Shown here: positions 11,666 through 21,984 of the stretch, piece by piece
Layout: each line of letters opens with the position of its first letter
Numbering within the stretch: the stretch's first letter is position 1
Assembly (NCBI GenBank): GCA_949825065.1
Contig: OX463849.1
Span: 41,475,234 to 41,539,233, forward strand
Source: Odontocerum albicorne
Taxonomy: Eukaryota > Arthropoda > Insecta > Trichoptera > Odontoceridae
DNA: 64,000 nucleotides
Direction: 5' to 3'
Made by a program: the position numbers and the translations under genes
The notes under the pieces: model-generated
Database searches by the model: none
Told to the model about the DNA's origin: nothing
Seen by the model: only the letters and a program-made list of their open reading frames with translations

Positions 11666-12249
11666 TAGGACACAGACTTTTAAAACGAACAAACGAGAAC
11701 ACTTCTCGAATAATAAAATACTTTTATTCATTGGTAATTGATGAATTGTATTTTAGTGGAAATCAATAACATACAAAAAAGACACATAAAAAGGACCCAT
11801 AAATACACAGGATTCATTAATAAAACAAGGTATATAAGAAGGTATATGCGATCAAAAAGTATTTTTTTATCAATTGTCGCAGAAACTAATAAGAATGTTA
11901 TTTTTATCTATCCTCTGTTACTTGTTATAATCCATTTATCTCATTATCATTCAATAAGAGAACTCATTAGACTGTTATTAAACTGTAATTAATCAATCGT
12001 CTACTGTCAATTACTCCTATTGTATCGGGGCCCAACACAATCGGGTTGTAATTACCTTTTTGGTTTTATTATTAAACTGTTAGAACAGCATTCAGAGTCA
12101 TCGCTGGAAATAGCTGACATTCCTTTTATTGATTAAATGGTTGTATGTGTTTGGCTCTGGTTATTTTATTTGTAGAATCCATTGTGTTATAATTACTTTT
12201 TTATACAACATTTAATCAAACCAGATTAACCTGTTACTTTTATTACGTA
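11666..12249. other. Unassigned AT-rich sequence
   Basis: The 84-residue frame at 11738-11992 shows no domain. No repeat recognised. Confidence 0.4.
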
Positions 12250-12780
12250 CATATATACCATCACGCCGTCGCCTTGTCGGGGTAGGGAGAGAGAGGAAAG
12301 AGCGTCAGACTTACCCATCGCGAGACACATCTTTCGCGTTTCATATTTATTTATTTAACATTTTTATTGCAATACAATCAGGCGGTATTATTGCCAGGTG
12401 GCACTCTCTTCCAACCAAACAGACAAAAGTAAATTAAGCAAGTTACGTGGTCGCATAAATCATTCAAATGACTATCCATCCTCACGAAATCCATAAACAT
12501 ATACGTGAGCACATGCCCACGAACCCCACAAAGACGGTTTCTCTGACGTTTTCACTTCCTTCTTTCAAAATATTATTCACTTGATCCAACTTGGTCTTCC
12601 TTTACACACCTTCCACTCACATTTGCACTATATATTTATTTTGTTAGTCTTTCTCATTTATTCGTTCTACATGTCCAAACCATCGTATAGTGATCGTGTT
12701 AAATTCACAATCATCCCTGATTACTTCCTGCCGACCGATATCTTTAATCTTCTTCTACCACGTATTTTACTCACAGTATA
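12250..12780 (-). mobile_element. Decayed family V LINE end, interrupted by another element
   Basis: The outer parts (12250-12348 and 12536-12780) are one family V copy (taccatcacgccgtcgcc... then tttctctgacg..., ttcacttgatccaac, ccaaaccatcg). The middle is the unrelated tail element listed separately. Family V copies at 28945 and 52010 lack this middle part and show the intact order. Confidence 0.65.
12349..12535 (-). mobile_element. LINE/SINE 3' tail fragment nested in family V
   Basis: Matches 42147-42341 closely for about 190 bp (ttattgcaatacaatc, ttccaaccaa, agacaaaagtaaa, cccacaaagacgg). On the minus strand it ends in a (TAAA)-type tail, the usual 3' end of this LINE. The 5' end is truncated at the gacgg position, where the host repeat resumes. 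Confidence 0.8.
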
Positions 12781-12829
12781 CTAGAATCCAAAAACATGTA
12801 TAATTTTATTTAAAATTAAATTATTTATT

Positions 12830-13097
12830 GTAATTTGTTTTATCAAACGCTGTTTATTCCACTTTTTGTAACGGTATAACCCTACCGGTTTCAAGGCTTT
12901 CACCTCATCATCAGGGGAGCACAAACAAGGCTAGTTTATGTATTGTTTGTGCTCCCCTGATGATGAGGTGAAAGCCTTGAAACCGGTAGGGTTATACCGT
13001 TGACCGTTTACAAAAAGTGGAATAAATAGTTTTGGATAAAACAAATTACAATGTCTTTGAACCTCCACAATGTTAATGCCTTTACTATAAACAATGT
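12830..13097 (+). mobile_element. Foldback element, copy A
   Basis: Flanked by a perfect 15-bp direct repeat, attaaattatttatt, at 12815-12829 and 13098-13112. Arms 12830-12928 and 12943 onward are nearly perfect inverted repeats containing accggtttcaaggctttcac and tcaggggagcacaaaca, around a 14-nt loop. The right side extends about 40 bp beyond the palindrome (cctccacaatgttaatgcc, then actataaa). The left side is cut at gtaatttg. See copies B, C and D. Confidence 0.9.
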
Positions 13098-13112
13098 ATT
13101 AAATTATTTATT

Positions 13113-13690
13113 TATTTAATCCTTTATTTTATTGTACAATTTTATATTAATTCATAACTATGTGGAGATTTCTTCCTAACATCATATTATTGTATTATTT
13201 TATATTTTTAATTATAATATAAGAGAAATAAAGACCTCACATTTTCACCCTTGATGAGAGTCTGTTCTCTTAACGGTGCTATGTAAATTATCCTTAAAAA
13301 CATGCATTACTTAATTAACAAAAACAAAAAAAACACAAGCAACAGTAATAAAATACAAATTATATTATATTGTCGATGGCCAGGAGAAGAAAATGGAAAT
13401 GCGATATAAGTGAGATGAAAAATGCGCTATCTTCCTTGAGACGTAAAGTTTTTAATTGAATTTTTAAAGCACGTCGTTGATGGTGTAAGTCTTATATTTA
13501 CTGGTAGCTGGCTCCAATGTCTGACAGCAAAGACTGCGTGAAAAGCCTGGAAAATGAAAAGATCTGGAAAAACCAAAAGGCAATCTCTGCCAGAGCGTAG
13601 TGTGAGACCGTAATCGGAGTCGCTGACGGCGTGTAATCGATTAGTATAACGTAGGACTAATTATTATAAAAACCATTTCTGAAATCTCTT
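13113..13690 (-). mobile_element. LINE 3' end with decayed RT C-terminus
   Basis: On the minus strand, 13490-13640 reads LTLRSGRDCLL ... FHAVFAVRHWSQLPVNIRLT. This is the ending typical of many LINE RT proteins (a conserved RxW..LP..IR). A 3' UTR of about 350 bp follows toward lower coordinates, ending in an AT-rich tail at 13113-13150. Truncated and interrupted by stops. Confidence 0.7.
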
Positions 13691-13699
13691 ACTGTATGG

Positions 13700-14934
13700 C
13701 AGAATATTAGGCAATGTGAGGTTTTTAAACTTAGCAAATTAATCAACTTTGGCTAAAAACTGATTCTGTTTACTTTATATAGTATATTTGTTTGTTTTAT
13801 TTAGCAGAAGTCTTCCATGTGCTATGTTAAGGAAATACAGTCGAAAAATAAAGATTTTTTCTACTTTTATACACAAGAGTACTTCTTACTTCTTAGCAGT
13901 CTTCTGATATTTCTCTTTATGCAAAGGAAACTTTCAGAACAATGTCTCTCCATCTCGGCAATCCTGAGTTTTTTTACTGTCATCCTTATTTTTCCCCCAG
14001 TTTCTCCAGTTTATTTCTGTCAACCAACCACAAAATGGTTTATTGCTAGCGTTGTATAAAAGATTAACATAAAAGCTTTATACAAATTAAGCTTTGTTCA
14101 GCGATTCGTATGAGAAGACTAAAGCATAGAGGGCTGGATGATGTGACAAGGAACTGCCGTACACTGGGTGTTACTTAGATGCTGCTGAGAAAAGTATGTG
14201 GTGGAGGGTATTACGGGTGACTGAGACTTAGCCTGAGTTGAATTTTGCAATTTTATACGAAGAAAATAAAATGACACAAGACAAAATTGCAAGATGAAAT
14301 AAGACAAGATGTGACTAGGAGAGAGGAGGGGTTATTGAAATGAAGGATTATGAGAGACACTTTGTTTATGTAGCGCTGTATGGGGTTTTCCCAAAATTTA
14401 CATTCTTCTTGGCTTCGCCTAATGAATAATTTTGATACCTCGATCACAGCCTGCATAGTATTATCTAAATCATATTTTAAAAAAATCTATTATCTCGAAT
14501 CGATTCCATAAATAGTCAATAGATAGAACTAAAAAATAATACAATATTGATGTATCGCCCATTGTCTGTAGCACATTCGATTGTTGGTCGGTATCAATGA
14601 GATCTTAATTATCTGAAGAGGCCTATTTGAATCAATATGGCACCGAAACGTTGGCATCCTCCTCGTCTAATGACATGTTATTATGGTTAAAATTATTGTG
14701 TGTACCATTTAGCACGTGTGGGTGTCCGCTTCATAGCCCACTGGTCAGTGGTGGATTGGTGACCCAAACTATCATATACTGCGAGCTTTTTTATTTCTTT
14801 TAAAATTTTTGTCAAATGATTTAATGCTTGAGTTGCTCGTAAATATACCTTTAGTGTACCTTTCAAGTCTAGGAATGATTTATCCCCTTTTCAATATGTG
14901 GTCTATACTTTTTGCTTAAAAACACTTAATAATA
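13700..14934. other. Unassigned sequence
   Basis: Contains short hydrophobic frames (13817-14059 and others) without homology I recognise, and a purine-rich patch at 14280-14345. No element ends found. Confidence 0.4.
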
Positions 14935-15103
14935 CAGTAGGCTCTCGATAAGCCGGAGTTGTTATATTCGGGACAAAGAATCCGGTTTTTTTTTATATTT
15001 TGAATAATATTTCGGAATGATATACGACAATTCGGGATCTTTTGGTGCCCCCGTCAATCCGTACCTGGGTTAATGCGCCTTCGGGTAATCGATAATCTAC
15101 TAT
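14935..15103. mobile_element. Pogo/Tigger-like MITE, decayed
   Basis: The left end cagtaggctctcgataagcc follows a TA. The right end, read inverted, is ...gtagattatcgattacccg next to a TA. Termini of the cagt...ctcgat type are known from pogo-group elements. Between them, mirrored ccgg/ttcggga elements remain. About 170 bp, with no coding capacity. Confidence 0.5.
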
Positions 15104-15119
15104 AACAATAAAATAACAA

Positions 15120-15265
15120 TTTGTAAAGGGCTGTTTAGAGATCAGACTCTTTGATTTAGTAGTATAAGGATATGAAATAAGTTGAATTTGAGGATATGAA
15201 GATAGTGACCGCGGTTATTAGATTAGAAACTTCCCTATATTAGAAACTTCCCTATATATTCTGTA
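15120..15265 (-). mobile_element. Dispersed repeat A, copy 1, outer part
   Basis: Contains gtgaccgcggttattagatt as in the copies at 24355 and 25770. The remainder continues at 16155-16370; a mariner lies between. A local duplication, attagaaacttccctatat, is repeated at 15219-15256. Confidence 0.6.
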
Positions 15266-16154
15266 AATATTAAACCGGAGTTTGCTCTAGTTGTCAATGT
15301 AGTGACTGTCAAGCCGCGTCATTCGCGCCTTTTTATTGTATTTAAATTTGTCAAAGACTTTTAACTCGCAACAATCCAAATTTAATACAACTATATATGT
15401 TTTCATAGCGTTGAACATGTCTGTTTTTGTGCTTGAAAACTACGATTCGCCGACAGCATTGATTTTCTGTTACTATTTGAAGAAAACTGCTGCAGAATTG
15501 CATCAAATGCTTGTCGAAGCTTACGGTGAGCATGCTCTTGGGAAATCACAGTACTTTGAGTGGTTTAAAAAATTCAAAAGTAGCGATTTTGACGTGAGAA
15601 ACGAAGAACGTGGAAGACCGCCGAGAATGTTTGAAGACGCCGAATTGCAAGCATTGTTGAATGAGGATGACGCTCAAACGCAACAACTCACGGATCAATA
15701 AAATGTGACATGAGAAACCGTCTCCATACGTTTGAAAGCCATGGGAACGATCCAGAAGGTGGGAAAATGGGTTCCACATGAACTGAATGAAAGACAGCAA
15801 GAATCCCGAAAACCCGAAAAACCACTTGCAAAATGCTGCTCGCCAGGTACAAAAAAAATCATTTCTCCATCAAATTGTGACTGGCGATGAAAAATGGATA
15901 TATTTCGAGAATCCTAAGCCTAAAACATCATGGGTAACTCCAAGCAAACCAGCGACATCGACTGCAAGGCCAAATCGCTATGGACGGAAGGCAATGCTCT
16001 GTTTTTGGTGGGATCAGAAGGGTATTATCTATTGTTAGCTGCTAAAACCTGGCGAAACCGTTAATACTGAACGCTACCGACAACAAATGATAGATTTGAA
16101 CCAAGCATTGCTTGAAAAACGACCAGAATATCAAAAGAGGCAACGGCTGTATAT
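15266..16154 (+). mobile_element. Truncated mariner inserted in repeat A
   Basis: Boundaries are inferred from where homology with repeat A stops (about 15265) and resumes (about 16155). The element has lost its 3' third, and no clear terminal inverted repeats remain. The encoded fragment belongs to the same mariner group as the intact copy at 32058. Confidence 0.65.
15418..16132 (+). pseudogene. Mariner transposase remnant
   Basis: Starts MSVFVLENYD and includes the helix-turn-helix region (LKKTAAELHQMLVEAYGEHA, FEWFKKFKSSDFDV, EERGRPPRMFED). A stop follows at 15699-15701 (DQ*), then in shifted frames KWVPHELNE and the first catalytic motif VTGDEKWIYFENPK. An internal stop follows WWDQKGIIYC. 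Sequence continues to about KRPEYQKRQ and then ends, so the second and third catalytic Asp residues are gone. Non-functional. Confidence 0.9.
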
Positions 16155-16370
16155 TTAAAAAAAACGTATTTATTAAGAAAACTGCAAAATTCTTACTAAG
16201 GAAGACAAACTACAAATAAACCTATGTAAATATTCCCATATGTGATAATAACGCATTCGGCTTTAGGTGGAGTATAGTGACTGTTGATAGTTTTCATATA
16301 ATATATTGTGTAGTCATAAATTTGATAAAAGCTCCCAAAAAGTGTTATCTTCTAGTGTTGAATATACAAT
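16155..16370 (-). mobile_element. Dispersed repeat A, copy 1, continuation
   Basis: Matches 25945-26130 (agaaaact.caaa, gtgata.taacgcattcggcttta, tttgataaaa.ctccca). Confidence 0.6.
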
Positions 16371-16395
16371 TAAAAAAATTATGTTTTATTTATTA

Positions 16396-17084
16396 TTAGG
16401 TGTTAACATAAGTTGTGTCCGTTTTTTTTTTCAAATTTAAAAATGAGCACCAAAAGTAAAACAAAATGGTAAAGGTTATACGTTATTCAAAAGAAAATTT
16501 TCTGCTCTACAAGATATTGTGTTTGCTTTTACGTTATATATATTATTTGATATGATTACAAGCCTTCAAAATGGAATGTCAAGTAGACGAAAGTGAGAAT
16601 TTTCGACACCTTCTGTTCACGTTCAATCGAGGAAATAAAGCTACCAAAGCTGCTCGCGATATTTGCAAACTGTACGGTGGATATGCTGTGAATGAAAAGA
16701 CAGCTCGTCGATGGTTTTTCATTTCAAAGACGGTAATTTTGACTTTAAAGACATGGAGCGTTCCGGACGAACAGTGGACTTCGATGAGGATCGCTTAAAC
16801 CGTATTATTCATGAAGATCCCCTTCAAACCACCGTAGAATTGGCTGAGCAGATTAATTGTAGTCACATGACTGTATACCGCCATCTTAAATCAATGGAAA
16901 AAGTCCAGAAGTTCGGCGCTTGGGTTCCACATGTTTTGAGTGTAAACAACAAAAATCAACGTTCGACAATTGATAGACGAGAAAATTTTCTTTCGAATGA
17001 CGTATAACCTTTACCATTTTGTTTTACTTTTGGTGCTCATTTTTAAATTTGGGAAAAACGGACACAGCTTATGTTAACACACAA
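16396..17084 (+). mobile_element. Internally deleted mariner with long terminal inverted repeats
   Basis: The 689-bp element lies between TA dinucleotides (16394-16395 and 17085-17086). The ends ttaggtgttaacataag and its mirror extend as inverted repeats for about 105 bp (16396-16503 with 16980-17084), with few mismatches. Ordinary mariner ends are about 30 bp. Between the arms is only the N-terminal part of a transposase gene, so the element would need transposase in trans. Confidence 0.85.
16571..17007 (+). pseudogene. Mariner transposase N-terminal fragment
   Basis: MECQVDESENFRHLLFTFNR starts the frame; KAARDICKLYGG and TARRWFF belong to the first helix-turn-helix. A frameshift near 16720-16750 moves the reading to the frame with GNFDFKDMERSGRTVDFDED, LAEQINCSHMTVYRHLKSM and WVPHVLS. 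The frame then runs into the right inverted repeat. No catalytic domain. Sequence type resembles the cecropia-group mariners; subgroup not certain. Confidence 0.88.
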
Positions 17085-17086
17085 TA

Positions 17087-17695
17087 TATCAAAAATGTAT
17101 AAACATGACGACAAAGTGAAACAAACGTCTTTTCTAAGATTCAATAAATAAATTAATAGATTTGATTAATTTATTTATTATCTTACAAATGTATTGATAA
17201 TCTGAATGATATTTTCAAACAAACTTCTGTACTGACTATTAAAATAAACGTGTACGTGGAAAAATACTGACAGAAGCTTTGAGTTTATTCTTCACACTTT
17301 GTCTTCTACGAAAATCAAGTTGATAATAGTTTCATTATATGGTTCAATAAAGTCTGCACTAATATCCTAAGTTCTGAAATAAATGACAATCGAAGCCATT
17401 TCCGCTAAGACGTTGTTACGATGATTTTCTTCCACCCAGAAATTTCAGGATCAAATTAACAAATTTACTAAAAAATACCATCAAAATTTTAAAAAGTTCC
17501 AGTCTGATTAAAAAATTCATCTGATAATACTAGAAGGTGTTAAACGCATACGAGTCATCTTACATCTCCATATATGTATTATTATTGCCAAATGGTAAAA
17601 TTACGAACTGTGAGTTACGGACCTACTCCAATGGCTCGATTAATGGTGACGTAGATATTGTCTCCTGGCAACACTCGTCCGCTCTTCACATGTGC
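17087..17695. other. Unassigned sequence
   Basis: No supportable feature. Confidence 0.4.
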
Positions 17696-17712
17696 ATATC
17701 ACCAATTCAAGT

Positions 17713-18329
17713 CTTCTCCCTGGCTCCATCCCAACTCACTGTCTGCGAAGACTGTTGGGGTCAGCTCTCCTCGTCCTCAGGTTGTATGCTCTTCTGTCCC
17801 GTACTACGTCCCCCAGGCCGTGCCTCTGTATCAGGTTATCTTTTTACACCACCCATGAATTCTTTGGTCTTCCTCTGGTTGTTATTCGAGGAAGATCCAT
17901 GGAGATTGCCTGGTTCACAATGTGATCGGGTGCTCTGCGTCCAACGTGCCCATACCATCTCAATTGCTTCTCGTCCATCTTGCTGTTGATGTCTGTAACA
18001 CCTAGGCTTCTACGAATGCGTTAGCTTTTTATTTTGTCTCTTAAGGACACACTGACCATCTTAGCATGCGCATTTCAGTAGTTTCTAGTTGCCTAGAGTA
18101 AGAGTTATACATCGTCCAGCATTCTGAGCCATAGAGGAGTGCGGGTCTGACAATCGTTTGGTATACTTTTCCTTTTAACTTTACTGGCATTTTCGGATCA
18201 CATAGAACTCCCGTCATTGATCTAAACTTCATCCATCCCACGCTAATTCTATGTGTTACGTCTGCTGCACATCCTCCATCGCTATGGATGAGTGACCCCA
18301 GATACTTATCCAAGATACCCAAGATACAT
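17713..18329 (-). mobile_element. RTE-like LINE, 5'-truncated, copy 1
   Basis: Flanked by a perfect 17-bp duplication, atatcaccaattcaagt, at 17696-17712 and 18330-18346. The minus strand encodes the last part of the RT protein: KGKVYQTIVRPALLYGSECW, ETTEMRMLRW, then QLRWYGHVGRRAPDHIVNQA and a GRPKNSWVV segment. Frame breaks lie near 18040 and at about 17860. The 3' end (left side) is ...gagccagggagaag, without poly(A). Same family and same orientation as 30052-31019 and 50675-50978. Confidence 0.92.
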
Positions 18330-18346
18330 ATATCACCAATTCAAGT

Positions 18347-18805
18347 ATATTAAAGAATACCATACAAAGGGAAAAAAAGAGTAATAAATTTAAAAAATAA
18401 ATAACATCTAATCGTTTGAAGCCTTCGTCTAGAATCCGCGCCTGTAACAGTTTCATAATATAATATATTGTAACATAAAAGTTAGTTGTATTGTTACGTT
18501 ACATGATTTATCACTTCCATATTGTTTTCAGTTAATTACACGTTAACCAATATTCTGAAGTCCATAATCGATAATATAGCAGCAATATTTGAAGATTTAT
18601 AACAAATATTGTATTTCATAAGCCACCAGTGTACAAAGTGTGCGTCGGCTGAACCAACTGGGTCGTCATTTGTTATGCACTGCCATTTCTGATAAGATAT
18701 CACTTTCACTATATCTAAAGCAATCTGGAGGTTTCATAGCCATGGTATCCTATCGTTCAATCAACCATAAGGACGTTTAAGATTTTATTCTTAAAAATAA
18801 TAAAC
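18347..18805. other. Unassigned sequence
   Basis: No supportable feature. Confidence 0.4.
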
Positions 18806-18819
18806 TAATATTTTTCTGT

Positions 18820-19327
18820 GTTGTTTATAGTTAAGGCATTAACGTTGTGGAGGTTTAAAGACATTGTAATTTATTTTTATCAAACACTGTTTATTCCACT
18901 TTTTTGTGACGGTATAACCCTACCGGTTTCAAGGCTTTCACCTCATCTTCAGGGAAGCACAAACAATACTAAATGCTGTTCGAACTGGTACCGATATACA
19001 CGCTTCAACGGTTGGGGGCTGAGGGAGGCATGGGACGATTTCGGCCAAGAGCGGAGAGATTTTTGGGATATATCTGTTCACCAGATTCGAACCGTTCGAT
19101 CCGAACATCTGGTGAACAGTTATATCCCAAAAATCTCTAAGCTCTTGGCAGAAATCGTCCCATGCCTCCCTCACCCCTCGGCCCACAACCGTTGAAGCGT
19201 GTATATCGGTACCAGTTCGAACAGCATTTAGTCTTGTTTGTGCTCCCCTGAAGATGAGGTGAAAGCCTTGAAACCGGTAGGGTTATACCGTCACAAAAAA
19301 GTGGAATAAACGGTGTTTGATAAAAAA
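18820..19327 (-). mobile_element. Foldback element, copy B (long form)
   Basis: Flanked by a 14-bp direct repeat, taatatttttctgt, at 18806-18819 and 19328-19341. It is an almost complete palindrome of about 500 bp centred near 19092. The outer arms carry the family sequence (accggtttcaaggctttcac ... gggaagcacaaaca). The inner arms carry about 100 bp absent from copies A, C and D (gttcgaactggtaccgatat, ggaggcatgggacgat, tctggtgaacag). The left side extends beyond the palindrome by about 45 bp, so this copy is inverted relative to A. Two opposite-strand frames across it are palindrome artefacts. Confidence 0.9.
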
Positions 19328-19341
19328 TAATATTTTTCTGT

Positions 19342-19483
19342 TAGGTCCTTATTTGTTTAGGCACTTTATTATAAAATATAGAATTTTCGGGTATATTGCC
19401 GAACGGCAATCTAACTTAACCTAACCCAACCAGCTAAGAATTACGCAAATTCGTGCAAATTGCTAAATGAAATGTAACAACTT
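19342..19483. other. Unassigned sequence
   Basis: Short AT-rich stretch with no feature. Confidence 0.4.
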
Positions 19484-19573
19484 ACAATGATGTAATTATA
19501 CTTGAAGTATTAAAAAAAGTAAAACGATACAATGATGTAATTATACTTGAAGTATTAAAAAAAGTAAAACGAT
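19484..19573. repeat. 45-bp tandem duplication
   Basis: acaatgatgtaattatactt...aaaacgat occurs twice without differences (19484-19528, 19529-19573). Confidence 0.95.
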
Positions 19574-19689
19574 ATATTTTTAAATATCACCAAAACCTGG
19601 GAAAGAAGATGTAAAAGGACAACAAAATATGAACTATGTTAAAACACATTTTGGTTATTGAAGGTTTACCATTTGTAATTATTGGATAT

Positions 19690-20080
19690 ACATGCGGATT
19701 TTTTAAACGCGAAACTTTGTTCTGCCTATTGGGTACCACTGGATCACTTCGTACGTCGAACGATGGTCCGTTGGTCTGGGAGCGCATATCCACTCATTGC
19801 GTTTGCTGTGTCATCTGGTATAACCTAGCATGCACCTCTCCATGCTGCGTTATATTGCACCATTAGTACAGAAATAGTCAATGTTTCGTATCCATATGGT
19901 AAGGTGCATTGGTTAAGTGTCTTTCGTTTGAGACAGATTTGGTGATTGCTGTTGAAAATGTAGTCCATTCGTCCAAAGGAACTACAAATTAGAGTTGTCC
20001 TTCTGTTAATTTCATTGACAGTGCATTCCTCAAATGAAATTCTTTGTCGTTGGACATGTTCTAGCTGCATTCAATCCACC
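19690..20080 (-). pseudogene. Decayed LINE reverse transcriptase fragment
   Basis: The minus frame reads EINRRTTLICSSFGRMDYIF and LKRKTLNQCTLPYGYETLT. It aligns residue by residue with EIARRTKLAWSSFGRLNNIF and LKRRVYNQCILPVLTYGCET in the element at 43602-44527. Heavily mutated; only the thumb region is recognisable. Confidence 0.75.
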
Positions 20081-20164
20081 TGGATCGATGTGACATAAAA
20101 CTTGAATACTACAATATTATATTTACCCAACTTTCATGCGTAACAAGAAAAAATATATCAATTA

Positions 20165-20325
20165 TATTTTTTTCATAGGTATCCTTAATACCCTCGAACA
20201 CTAGGCGAAAAATTTGCCTGTGTCGTTCGAGGGGAGTAGCACTGCGCGGGGTTCGAACCGACGACCTTTCGCACAGAAGTCCAGCGCGTTACCGCGCGGC
20301 CATGCACCTCACTTTTAAAAACAAG
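20165..20325 (-). mobile_element. tRNA-derived SINE
   Basis: On the minus strand, tggccgcgcggtaacgcgc is A-box-like and ggttcgaacccc is a perfect B box. cttctgtgcgaaaggtc lies between, followed by a non-tRNA body (ctcgaacgacacaggcaaat) and an AT-rich tail. An acceptor stem can be drawn only partly, and the anticodon loop would have 8 nt. This is a SINE head, not a working tRNA gene. Confidence 0.75.
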
Positions 20326-20329
20326 CTAT

Positions 20330-21085
20330 TTAGAATTTTTTTTTCCTTTAGCAAAAAAGTTTTTTTGTGTATCAAATGTAAAATAAAATAAAAATTCAAA
20401 TTAACAGTTTAATATTTTATAATCAAACTTGATTTTAGATAAATAAAATGCCCATTTATATATGTATAAATAGTGACATAGTATAGTAGAAGGTAACTGA
20501 TGTACCTAAATATTATATTATTTAATTGCACTTTGACAATGGTCTAAATATAATAAATGAAGTGAGTAGTTGGTTTTCCTTATTTATCACTATCCACAGT
20601 ATTAAAATAATCAACACGTTTCTTATCTGGTTTAACAATCTCAACTACGGTTCTGAAACTGTGTACATATCAATTGAACACGCTAATATTATATAATTAT
20701 CCAAAAGATTTTTTACTTGAGCAGCATTTTTATATTCACCCACTGTATCATCATGTGGTACTCAAAATATCTGAAATGAAGATGTGAAGACATTGCTTTC
20801 GGTTTTCGGTACCCTTATTGAGCCTTCGAGCTTAAAACCACTGGTGTAAGCACGGAGCTTGCAATTCGTTATCACATGTGTTGGCAATAATACCGCTCGT
20901 AAAAAAGCAAAGGCACTCGCACACGTCTAGCGCGCCAACTATACCATAGTTAGACGAACTATTTTAAACACACATTTTTTTGTTGGTACTTTCAATTAAT
21001 TGTTTCCTTGATACTGTAAACCCTTAATGGGAAACATGTATCTTAAAAACTTCACCACGGAGTTTGTTTCAATTGTAATTTATTT
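20330..21085. other. Unassigned AT-rich sequence
   Basis: No supportable feature. Confidence 0.4.
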
Positions 21086-21180
21086 AATTATTCGGGTACC
21101 ATTGGGAATCGAACCTAAAAACCCCGGGTAAAAGTCAAGCATGTAACCAACTACAGCATGGATGGCACCATTATATTTTA
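21086..21180 (-). mobile_element. tRNA-derived SINE head
   Basis: Minus strand: gctgtagttggttacatgc (A-box-like) and aggttcgattccca (B box), with an SINE-type spacer. The tail is not clear. Confidence 0.6.
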
Positions 21181-21399
21181 TATGAATCCAAATAAACCAT
21201 CCGTATTTAATTATTTTACATTTGATACATGTTTAACCAGATTACATAAATAACAAGAAAAAAAATGAATTTATAAATGTCTTAATAACATATAGGTATA
21301 ATCTAATGACAACAGATACAATGATACTCATGTTTTCTTGTGAAGTGGCTCAGTTATGACTTCAAAGTTTCCAATCCTTAATGTATCCACACTGAGATA

Positions 21400-21982
21400 C
21401 TACCATGATCAAAAAGTTTTAGGCCTTGATTCATAAAATCGAAAATACAAGTTTATTCATCAAAATCGATATGATCCCCTTCAAAGTACTCCCCATCGAC
21501 TGCAACGCACTTACGCCAGCGCTTGATCCAATCCTCGAAACACCGCTGATACTCAATTTTCGGTATGTCCATCAGAGCCGTCTTCGATTTTTTCATGACA
21601 TCCTCTCGGGTGCTGTAACGCGTTCCGTGAAGCGGTTTTTTAAGTCGGTTGAACTCACGACCACTTCTGAAGCGTTCGTGCCACCGAAAAACACTTCTCC
21701 AAAATTTCCAAGGTCTGCGGACCGTTAAACACAAAATTTAATGCAATCTCGTTGATGCACAGTTGATGCCATTTTCAAACTTGTAAAAAATCGAAAACAC
21801 GCACAAAGGTATGTAGATGTACTCAGTACAGCGTAACTTTTACAAATGTCAAGCTATGACGCTGAAATTTGGAGGGAAGTGTCAATGATAGATGTGGTAA
21901 CCTAACAAAAAAAAAAGAATTCCAATCGGGTGACTGACAGCGCCACCCGGTGGCCGGTCCTAAAAATTTTTGATCAAGGTAG
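21400..21982 (-). mobile_element. Internally deleted mariner-like element
   Basis: The 583-bp element lies between TA dinucleotides (21398-21399, 21983-21984). The terminal inverted repeats start ctaccatgatcaaaaa and ctaccttgatcaaaaa. The left end holds the transposase C-terminus on the minus strand. The middle, including most of the catalytic domain, is deleted. Confidence 0.88.
21453..21770 (-). pseudogene. Mariner-like transposase remnant (ends only)
   Basis: Starts near 21770 (ATGGCATCAACTGTGCATC), has a frameshift near 21725, then short N-terminal residues (FRWHERFRSGREFN) joined by deletion to the C-terminus SKTALMDIPKIEYQRCFEDW and VAVDGEYFEGDHIDFDE. All catalytic Asp residues are missing. 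It cannot be active. Confidence 0.82.
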
Positions 21983-21984
21983 TA

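Noticed and set aside
13817..14059. 80-codon hydrophobic frame as a small membrane protein
   Set aside because: AT-rich DNA yields such frames by chance. No neighbours, regulatory signals or homology that I can see.
19000..19195. Open frames on both strands of foldback copy B
   Set aside because: The two frames encode nearly the same residues because the DNA is palindromic. No protein family recognised.
20225..20300. A true tRNA gene on the minus strand
   Set aside because: The B box is perfect, but the acceptor stem has a mismatch, the anticodon loop would have 8 nt and the D arm is irregular. A SINE body follows.
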